A stretch of 64,000 nt of DNA from Diogma glabrata (lineage: Eukaryota; Arthropoda; Insecta; Diptera; Cylindrotomidae). The position numbers were made by a program, and so were the translations under genes. The stretch is taken from assembly GCA_963693315.1 (NCBI GenBank), contig OY856187.1, positions 380,655,306 to 380,719,305 on the forward strand, written 5' to 3'. Below the pieces are notes generated by a model. It did no database searches and had not been told where the DNA came from. It saw only the letters and a list, made by a program, of their open reading frames with translations. This document shows, one piece after another, positions 56,261-64,000 of the stretch (the first letter of the stretch is position 1; each line of letters starts with the position of its first letter).

Positions 56261-56909
56261 ATGGGGGGTGCATGATTATCCTACTTTTGCACATTAAGAA
56301 TAATCCGTTCATTAGATTTGTACCGCTCCAATGTGTACATATGATTTTTGGTACATGTAATCCGACTCCAATACGATTACGGATGTTCACAAAAGTTGAT
56401 TGGAAATTCGCTTTATCATACACTACCACTTTCGATTGCAAATATCGTGAATATTAATTTATTTATGTTTTTCTATTTTCAGGTACGGTGGTTCTGCAGA
56501 TTGTCCGAGACATGTTTGAACGTGTCTCGTTGAAATAACACACACCTTCAAGTTTAGAACAAGCTTCTGGTAAGTTCTCTACTCTACGTACGCTACTTCT
56601 TTTATTCAAATATATCAACAATAAAATTCACTTTCACTTAATAAATTGGTTTTATTATATCTCAACAATTTTGTAACACATTTATATTTTTTATTTAAAT
56701 ATACAAACATACGATTTTACTTTTTATTTTTAATAACACAAAAATGCGACTGTTCTTCATGAACGTCTTTTACTTAAGAGAGAATTTTTGATGAGAGAGA
56801 AAACTTCTCGTCATAATTTTGTACACTGTTAGGATATTTTGTTTCTTAAATTTCGCACACTGAACTTATTTTTTATTTCGTTTAAATTTCGTATAGGCAA
56901 TTCACCACA
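56261..56909 (-). repeat. 3' LTR of the gypsy element
   Basis: Begins TGTGGTGAATTGCC on the minus strand and ends CACCCCCCAT. Differences from the other LTR: G-run of six versus five, CTCTACGTACGCTAC versus CTCTACGAACGCTTC, and AAATTTCGC versus AAATTCCGC. Ends are set by comparison with the empty site at 50.1 kb. Confidence 0.93.
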
Positions 56910-56925
56910 GCACTCCCCCACCAGT
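56910..56925 (-). other. polypurine tract
   Basis: The minus strand reads GGTGGGGGAGTGC immediately before the 3' LTR start TGTGG, in the place of the plus-strand primer. Confidence 0.75.
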
Positions 56926-57140
56926 AACAGCGCAGCTGGAACGAAATATGTCAGTCAACGTCTGACGTAATCGAAACTGCGTAATGTGTCTTGGTAACGA
57001 GAGACTGTGCCTACATAAAAAATTATAATATATGAATTTAGCAACTCGAGTTTTTATTTTGTTTACTGATTATTTGTAATTTGCGGAGTAATCCCTGGTA
57101 TCCCTAACTTATACTGTTAATATGAACTAACGATGCTATT
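56926..57140 (-). other. gypsy 3' untranslated region
   Basis: Between the pol stop and the polypurine tract; ~215 bases with no coding sequence and no room for env. Confidence 0.7.
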
Positions 57141-60100
57141 TTAGTCACGGAATCTCACTGGTAATTTGATTTTACGTCCCGTCCTCGTTTTTTTAACCTC
57201 GTCCTCTGTTGAAGGTGACTCGTGGTTCACCCGTGAACTATCTTGTGGGTCATTCCTAATGTTGTTCGTTAGGTCTTCCTCCACCTGGGTAGATGACTGG
57301 CTGTCATTACATTGCTGGTTTACTCCATGTTTGTCATCTAAAGCAAAACATGGCTTTAACCTATCGACCGAAATGTTGACTATTCTGTTATTTATAATAA
57401 TTTCGTAAAATTTGTCATTACGCTTTGACACCTCATAAGGTCCGTCGTACGGCGGTCGTAGGGGTGTCTTAACCTTGTCGTTCCTTACAAAGACGTGCGA
57501 ACAACTGTTTAAAAATTTGTTGACGAAAATTGTTTGTTTGCAGTGTTGGGAAGTAGGCGTAGCTCTAATTTTGGACATGTCGTCCTTTAACTTGATGACA
57601 AATTGACTAAGGTTAATATCATTGTTATCTGATACTTCAAAAATTTCACCTGGTAGTTTGATACTTGCACCGTAGATCATTTCTGAGGTGGTTGCTTTGA
57701 TGTCAGGATGAAAAGCTGCCCGCATTCCCAATAAAATTGTCGGTAACACCCCTACCCATCTTTCTGTAGCGTGTGCTTTAATCGCCGCATTAAGGTCTCG
57801 ATGCCATCTCTCGATCATCCCGTTTGCTTGTGGGTGGTATGGCGTCGTGTGGAAATGTTTAATTCCGAGAACCTCGTTTAGTTGTCTAAACAAGTTTGAT
57901 CCGAATTGGCGACCTTGATCCGTGGTGACGTACTTTGGTACGCCGAATCTACATATCCAATTATTTTAAAGTGCTTTTGCCACTTCGTCAGCGGTTATGT
58001 TCTCGAGTGGGATCGCTTCTGTCCACCTTGAGAATCTATCCACACAGGTTAGGCAATAGTTGTAACCTTGAGATGTTGGTAACGGTCCGACTATATCCAC
58101 GTTTATGTGGGCAAATCTTTCTTCAGGAACTTTAAATAATCCGAATTTGCTTTTGTTATGCCTAGATATTTTTGCGCGTTGACAAGTTATGCACGCTCGA
58201 GCCCACTTAATACAATCTCTGTTTATATTTGGCCATACAAATCTGGAACCTACCAGTTCTCGTGACGCTTTTAATCCAGGGTGTGCCAAACCGTGTAATT
58301 TATTAAAAATGGTTCTTCTTAGTTTCTTGGGAATATAAGGTTTAAATTTGTTGTCTTTGAGATCGCCCATGACTCCATTATTCGAGTTGTGTAGATTTAA
58401 TCGTACTAGTTTAAGAATGTTGTTTTCGTCGTTTAGGATGTCCCTCAATTCTTCATCAGATTCTTGCGCAGCGGCTATTTCTTCGTAAATGTCCAGTGGT
58501 GTACTATCAATCGCCTCTATTCGTGATAGTGTATCAGCCACTACATTTTTTGATCCTTTAATATGAATGATTTCGGTCGAAAACTGACCGATATAATCCA
58601 GCTGCCGTACCTGTCTTGGCGACGCTTTGTCGGGTTTCTGTTGAAACGCGTAAGTAATGGGCTTATGGTCTGTATAAATCACGAACTTATGGGCTTCCAA
58701 AAAGTGACGGAAATATTTGACAGCATTGTATATAGCTGTAAGCTCGCGATCATACGTGTGATACTTCTTTTGAGCGTCGTTAAATTTTTTTGAGTAAAGA
58801 GCTAATGGTTGCCATTCCTTATTAACCCTTTGCTGTACAACAGCGCCCTTAGCAAAATCTGAAGCATCTACCATTAAAGCTATTTCACAATCCGGATTAG
58901 GGTGTGCTAATAGGGCAGCATCTGCTAATGCTTTTTTACAATTGACGAATGCTTCTCTTGTTTCGTCGTTCCATTTAATGATGGTTTTGTCGTTTTTTTT
59001 GTTACCAGCTAAATATACCAGCAATGGTGTTTGAATTTCCGCTGCATTCTTAACAAAACGACGGTAAAAATTACCCATCGCTAAAAACCGACGTATCCCT
59101 CGCACATCCTTCGGTTCCGGAAAATCCAATATGGCACGAACTTTTTCCGGAAGTGGTCTAACACCAAATTGGTTAACTAATTGACCAAGAAATTTTACTT
59201 CATCTTTGCCGAAAACACATTTGGAAGTATTTATTTGCATTCCATAGTGCCTTAGTTTCTCAAAAATGAGTTTGACATGTTCATAGTGTTCCTCTTCATT
59301 TTCGGAGGCGACCAAAATGTCGTCTAAATAGACGAATGCGAATTTGAATTCTGCAAACATGTGTTGCATAAAACGTTGAAACGTTTGGGCGGCGTTGCGT
59401 AACCCAAATGTCATCTTGTTGAATTCAAACAACCCGAATGGAGTTATAATCGCAGTTTTTTCAATGTCACTAGGATTGACTGGGATTTGGTTGTATGCTC
59501 TAATGAGATCGATAACCGAAAAAATCTTTTTTCCAAATAACATATGGTTGAAATCTTGTATGTGCGGTACGGGATATCTATCGGGTAAGGTCCTCGCGTT
59601 CAGTTCTCTATAATCGCCGCATAATCTGTATTCGCCATTTGCCTTCTTTACCATATGTAAGGGGCTTGCCCAAGGGGACTTCGACGGACGACATATGTCG
59701 TTATTGACCATAAATTGGAACTCGTTCTTTGCGATTTCCAATTTTTCTCTATCCAATCTGCGGGCTTTTCTAAAGATTGGTTGCCCTGTGGTTTCAATTA
59801 TGTGTGTCACGTTATGTTTTGGTTTGTCTTTATTTTGGTTTGAAGGGATTTGAATTACTTTATAATCGAGAAGGAGTTCGTTAAAACGTCCATGGTCCAC
59901 ACTTATTGTGCGTATATTGATACTGTTTATTCCGCTTAAATTAGCGTTTACCGACAACTCTGTATTGCTGTCGATTAGTCGTTTATTACGTAAGTCCACA
60001 ATTAAGCCATAATTAATTAAAAAATCAGCGCCGACTATTGCTTTATCCACATCTGCTATGATAAAATCCCACTGGAAGTTTCTACGCAGTCCTAGGTTCA

Positions 60101-60332
60101 CGTTTATTGTTTTAATTCCGTAGGTTTTGATGTGTGTGCCATTAGCCGCAAAGATTTTTAAGTCGTTAGTGTTCGTTATTACCGAATTTTTAACGTTGGC
60201 CAACGGTAGTACAGATACGTCCGCGCCTGTATCGATTAAGTAATTGATCCTATTTTGTCTATCATATATACTCAGGCGACTGTAATTTATGGCATCAATC
60301 TCCGTCGTCGCACGTGGAAATTGTTCTTTTAG
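57141..60332 (-). pseudogene. pol: gypsy pol (one in-frame stop)
   Basis: About 1063 codons read by a -1 shift from gag. Protease: [10 protein letters not shown] at about residues 34-43. [22 protein letters not shown] and [11 protein letters not shown] with the catalytic DD at 59320-59325 (about residue 336). RNase [15 protein letters not shown] and [11 protein letters not shown]. Integrase: zinc-binding H..H..C..C (HGLAHPGLK...CITCQRAK), core D in [11 protein letters not shown] in TTDQGRQF and E in PHPQAN-type YHPQANGMIERWHR. C-terminal part: PYDGPYEVSKRNDKFYE. A TAA at 57966-57968 (about residue 789) cuts the integrase core between the first two catalytic Asp codons. The same frame continues to 57141. 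The enzyme set copies the RNA genome and inserts the cDNA. No chromodomain seen. Confidence 0.95.
57966..57968 (-). other. in-frame stop in integrase
   Basis: TAA directly after ADEVAKAL; the frame continues with NNWICRFGVPKYVT, normal integrase sequence, so this is a point nonsense change rather than the true end. Confidence 0.9.
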
Positions 60333-61585
60333 TTTTTTTTATTGCTATTAAAGTTGGTATTACCTTCGATGAGTCGATCTACCTTGTCTGTGCCGACATA
60401 TTTGCACGGTTTGATGCACTTGTATGCATTACTGGTGTATCTGTGGTGGTACCAGCAGATGTCGTTAATGTGCTTGTAATTATTTCGGGATTTGGATCGG
60501 TTTCGCTCTTTTGATCTGAATGCGGATCTATCTCTATTTCTCCGAAAATTTCCTTTAAAGTCTGCGGGCCGCTGGTGTTCGTTCGATTTAATTTTGATCT
60601 CATTTATTTGTCTAGCGAGATCTTCCAATTTTTTGTCGATATTTTCAAAAAAACTGTTTTCTTCTACGTTTCTATTGTCGTATGTATTTGTCTTTGCCAA
60701 CTGCCAACTAGAATTTGTACCTTCTTGTGTTGTCTCCATCGCGTTTACCGAGTTATGTTTGTTAAACTCGTACAAGTTATCAGCTAACCTACTTAGGTTA
60801 TCTAATGTGTCGCATTGTGACGCTATAAACATATTAATTGATCCCGGTAGACGTTGCATCCACCTGTTTTTTAGAAACTCTTCGTTTACAGAGCCTTGAG
60901 CTAGGTCCCTCATTCTGTTTAGTAATTGTGACGGTTTCAAGTCCCCTATCCTTATATTCGACACCAAATTGTCGAATCTATTCGATACGGTTTCTGAGAA
61001 TAAGTTTATTAACCTGCTTTTTAACCTTGTATAAGCGCTCGGATTGTTAGAGTTGGCTAACAAATCAGTAATGTCTACCAAAATGTCTTTGTCCAAACTA
61101 GCGACTACTAAGTGGAATTTGTTCACGTCATTTATTACGTTATTTGCTATAAATAGCGACTCAATATAATTAAAATACACTTCCGGTTGGAATTTTTTGA
61201 ATTCCGGAAGTTTCAACCTGATCGGGTTTGGTGTCCAGGCTGAGTCGCGATTGTTGCTACTATTTCTATTTATTTCTCTATAATTTATATTCGCGTTTTC
61301 TTTACATTCTAATCTAGCATTACCGTTTGCAGGATGTTCCTTATCCGAGTTTATTTTGTTTGAACCCGTGTTCTTTGTGACCACGCCCTTATTTTCTAAG
61401 AAAAAATCTAGGTCGTGAAGATTGAGCTCGTTAAAGTTTGTTTTATTTTCGAACTGCGCTGTCTGGATGGGGGGTACGTGTGGGGGCCTCTGATGCGAAT
61501 CGATATTACCACCACCTGGTAATTCGCCTTGTTCTAGCCTTTCGCTAAATTTTTTATCCATATTTTCGTGAAATCTAACAATCAT
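60329..61585 (-). CDS. gag: gypsy Gag
   Basis: 418 codons from the ATG at 61585; a second ATG at 61561 ([14 protein letters not shown]) is also possible. The N-terminal third is polar and asparagine-rich. The middle reads [31 protein letters not shown] and [13 protein letters not shown], the capsid-like fold region typical of insect Ty3/gypsy Gag. The C-terminal part is basic ([20 protein letters not shown]) and ends with [20 protein letters not shown], a C..H..C..C zinc-finger-like motif common in arthropod elements. It forms the particle that packages the RNA. The frame is intact. Confidence 0.93.
   Translation of the reverse strand: MIVRFHENMDKKFSERLEQGELPGGGNIDSHQRPPHVPPIQTAQFENKTNFNELNLHDLDFFLENKGVVTKNTGSNKINSDKEHPANGNARLECKENANINYREINRNSSNNRDSAWTPNPIRLKLPEFKKFQPEVYFNYIESLFIANNVINDVNKFHLVVASLDKDILVDITDLLANSNNPSAYTRLKSRLINLFSETVSNRFDNLVSNIRIGDLKPSQLLNRMRDLAQGSVNEEFLKNRWMQRLPGSINMFIASQCDTLDNLSRLADNLYEFNKHNSVNAMETTQEGTNSSWQLAKTNTYDNRNVEENSFFENIDKKLEDLARQINEIKIKSNEHQRPADFKGNFRRNRDRSAFRSKERNRSKSRNNYKHINDICWYHHRYTSNAYKCIKPCKYVGTDKVDRLIEGNTNFNSNKKN
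60332..60338 (-). promoter_or_regulatory. -1 ribosomal frameshift heptamer
   Basis: A AAA AAC in the gag frame, directly followed by the gag stop TAA (60329-60331). A one-base slip back reads on in the frame that encodes the protease 33 codons later. It fits the X XXY YYZ rule for -1 frameshifting. No downstream pseudoknot was checked. Confidence 0.8.
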
Positions 61586-62832
61586 AAAAGCTAACAATTA
61601 ATTTGTAATTATTTGTCCCAACCCGAGTATAAATTAAATGTGCGGAACTTTTACACTAAATATTTCGAAATTAGGATTGACTTCATAAAAATTACTTGAA
61701 TATTTATTTTGTAATAATAATCCGTAATTATTACTGTTATTTTGAATTTTAAATTTGTAATCCTGAATCTTACATTCTATTTATATTAATTTCCGTTACT
61801 TATTATTTGTAATATATTTCATCAAAGGATAATTCATTCTTAGTTTATTTATTATAAATCATTTAAAAAAATATTTATTTGAAATTTATTTTCAATTATT
61901 TATCAGAAGTTTGTTAGTGATTTTTTTTACAAAAAAAATTTTGTTTATTCTGTTTTAATATTTTTATATTTTACTCATAGTTTGTAGAATTTCTACCGAA
62001 ATTCTTTTGTTTGCACGTGCGGTGCTCGAAATTATTGAACTGCCTTCTAAAAAGAAGTTTAATTTAAAAACTTATCTCCAATTTCTATTATAATCGCGAT
62101 CGCTTCACGCGAAATCCAATTTTATGGTAGTGTGCTTGACTTTTACAACCGTCTTACCATAATTGTATTCAGTTTAAAAAAAAATTAATTCAATAATTAT
62201 TTTATATATAATAACATTTATGTAATTATACTTGAAATCATAGATTTTTTAATGTATTTCTACTAAATTTGTTAATTAATATTGTTTATAATATATTCTG
62301 TAATAGAAAAATTTATTTAATATAATTGACACTGTTTACCCTTGTCAAATTTATTTTTATACCGGAAATTCTGAATTATTTGAGATTCTGATCTACTAAG
62401 AAATTGTATTTTCTTTGAAAAAAATTATATATTTATTAGGGATATATTTAATCAAAATATATTGGATATTTTACCATTTCTTAGAAAAAAATTGTTTTCT
62501 TATATTCCATTTACATATTAATCTAAATTACTGATTATAAAATTTAATCATTTAATTTTAGTTTTATTAAATTATTTATTAAAGCTTTCAAAAAAAATTT
62601 TCGGATTTATTTGTATTTATTTCATAAAGCGACTTACGTCATATCCCGCGTCGTTAAAGCTTCTAGAAGGAATTCTTGTCTGTTTGACATCCGCCTTCTT
62701 GATTTTGTTGCAATATTTTTTGATGCGATAATTAACGATGATGGTTGATAATATAATGTTTTTAATCCTTCGCTGATCTGGTTTCTTACTTTTGAAATGT
62801 ATATCGATGTAGCCACTTTATATATTTGAATG
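61586..62832 (-). other. gypsy leader
   Basis: A long (~1.25 kb) AT-rich untranslated stretch between the primer-binding region and gag. No conserved frame found; it may hold packaging or translation signals. Confidence 0.6.
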
Positions 62833-62858
62833 TTGCATGTTCGTAGTCGGGGTTATCA
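62833..62858 (-). other. putative primer-binding site
   Basis: The minus strand begins TGATAACCCCGACTACGAAC four bases after the 5' LTR. The first 13 bases match the complement of a tRNA-Trp 3' end (TGGTGACCCCGAC) at 11 positions, by memory of insect tRNA-Trp. It lacks the perfect TGG start, so the primer tRNA is uncertain. Confidence 0.4.
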
Positions 62859-62862
62859 TTTT

Positions 62863-63510
62863 ATGGGGGTGCATGATTATCCTACTTTTGCACATTAAGA
62901 ATAATCCGTTCATTAGATTTGTACCGCTCCAATGTGTACATATGATTTTTGGTACATGTAATCCGACTCCAATACGATTACGGATGTTCACAAAAGTTGA
63001 TTGGAAATTCGCTTTATCATACACTACCACTTTCGATTGCAAATATCGTGAATATTAATTTATTTATGTTTTTCTATTTTCAGGTACGGTGGTTCTGCAG
63101 ATTGTCCGAGACATGTTTGAACGTGTCTCGTTGAAATAACACACACCTTCAAGTTTAGAACAAGCTTCTGGTAAGTTCTCTACTCTACGAACGCTTCTTC
63201 TTTTATTCAAATATATCAACAATAAAATTCACTTTCACTTAATAAATTGGTTTTATTATATCTCAACAATTTTGTAACACATTTATATTTTTTATTTAAA
63301 TATACAAACATACGATTTTACTTTTTATTTTTAATAACACAAAAATGCGACTGTTCTTCATGAACGTCTTTTACTTAAGAGAGAATTTTTGATGAGAGAG
63401 AAAACTTCTCGTCATAATTTTGTACACTGTTAGGATATTTTGTTTCTTAAATTCCGCACACTGAACTTATTTTTTATTTCGTTTAAATTTCGTATAGGCA
63501 ATTCACCACA
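62863..63510 (-). repeat. 5' LTR of the gypsy element
   Basis: 648 bp; starts TGTGGTGAATTGCC at 63510 and ends CACCCCCAT at 62863 on the minus strand. It should hold promoter and polyadenylation signals for the minus-strand transcript. Confidence 0.93.
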
Positions 63511-63790
63511 GTTATTTATATAGTGCAACAATTGCCTGCACCATTGGTGGAACAATTGATTATTAGTTTTATTATTGTTCCACGATCGCGTTGTTTTATT
63601 TTTATTGTTCAACAATCGCCTGTCTAACAATTTTAACGCAACCATTAATTTATATAATTTTTTCTATTCAACAATTGCCTGTACCTTTGGCGCAACGACT
63701 GGTTGATTATATTATTATTGTTTTTATATTTAACAATCACATGTTTAGATGCAACGCTTCGGGCGCAACTATTTTTTTTATATATTATAA
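63511..63790 (-). repeat. minisatellite-family repeat, right part of the gypsy target
   Basis: The reverse complement matches 49885-50133 unit by unit (CAACAATTGCCTGCACCATT, ACGATCGCGTTGTTTTAT, CGACTGGTTGATTATATTAT). It begins with the target duplication GTTAT. Confidence 0.8.
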
Positions 63791-64000
63791 ATTTAGGTTT
63801 TAGTGACAATGGTTGGTTAGTGTTAAGGAAGCATGGAGGTTTGAATCAATTACAAATGATGTGGTGAGTAAACCATATTTAATTTTTAAATGTTATAATT
63901 ATGTTTGATGGGGTAATTGTTGTGTGGGTGGGTAATGTATGATTGTGTGGGTAATGGTTTTGGTTCCTCTGGATTTTGGGGTTGTCAGAGTTAGGGCATG
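63791..64000 (+). other. tail of the minisatellite family, window end
   Basis: GGTTGGTTAGTG, GATGTGGTGAGTAAACC and TTCCTCTGGATTTTGGGG parallel 35500-35640. The repeat runs out of the window. No gene seen. Confidence 0.4.

Larger units (their letters stand above)
56261..63510 (-). mobile_element. Ty3/gypsy LTR retrotransposon, nearly intact
   Basis: 7.25 kb, bounded by two LTRs of 649 and 648 bp and a 5 bp duplication GTTAT (56256-56260, 63511-63515). On the minus strand it has a primer-binding region, ~1.26 kb leader, gag, pol (protease, RT, RNase H, integrase) and a polypurine tract. There is no env-like gene between pol and the 3' LTR. The LTRs differ at about three bases and one G indel (roughly 0.5%), so the insertion is recent. 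One in-frame stop in integrase is the only coding defect found. Gag and pol order with integrase after RNase H is the Ty3/gypsy order. Confidence 0.95.

Noticed and set aside
60492..60899. 135-codon plus-strand frame in gag
   Set aside because: Antisense shadow of the intact gag frame.

Overview
This window reads as nuclear DNA of an insect or close arthropod relative. It is very AT-rich, with long A/T runs and simple repeats. Almost every recognisable coding stretch is a broken transposable element, and those I can place are types common in arthropods: non-LTR retrotransposons, a Helitron with a PIF1-like helicase, a hAT element, a Ty3/gypsy element, tyrosine-recombinase genes and many MITEs. 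One host gene is clear: two adjacent exons of a fatty-acid elongase (ELO family) on the minus strand at 41.57-41.93 kb, with correct splice sites. A 200-N assembly gap sits at 27982-28181.

Layout. 1-10 kb: a foldback-type repeat (family F1, with CCGGAAGT blocks), tails of non-LTR elements, a foldback around an ATT simple repeat, a tyrosine-recombinase fragment and a non-LTR reverse transcriptase. 10.16-13.39 kb: a 3.2 kb DNA transposon (family F2) with ~580 bp inverted repeats, TGCT flanking duplications and a broken transposase-like gene I cannot assign to a named superfamily. 14-24 kb: an F1 copy, a second tyrosine-recombinase remnant, RT and endonuclease fragments and two minisatellites. 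24.3-26.8 kb: closely spaced plus-strand reading frames of unknown origin split by a hAT element with a perfect 8 bp target duplication. 28.2-32.1 kb: a Helitron whose boundaries are fixed by an empty-site paralogue at 20.9 kb; it carries a nested solo LTR, a 123 bp tandem array and a nested MITE. 32-41 kb: tandem and nested repeats. 41.5-44.1 kb: the elongase exons and small coding-like pieces. 44.2-47.8 kb: an F1 copy expanded into a ~626 bp tandem array. 49.2-52.7 kb: an RNase H-bearing non-LTR element interrupted by a minisatellite-type insertion. 56.3-63.5 kb: a nearly intact Ty3/gypsy retrotransposon on the minus strand.

The Ty3/gypsy element is the best-preserved unit. It has two ~649 bp LTRs differing at about three bases plus one indel, a 5 bp target duplication, gag and pol. 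Pol lies in the -1 frame relative to gag, with a classical A AAA AAC slippery heptamer directly before the gag stop. One in-frame stop interrupts integrase. It sits in a copy of the same minisatellite repeat that occurs uninterrupted at 49.9-50.3 kb, which gives a pre-insertion reference inside the window. The overall picture is a heavily nested transposon landscape around a few host exons.
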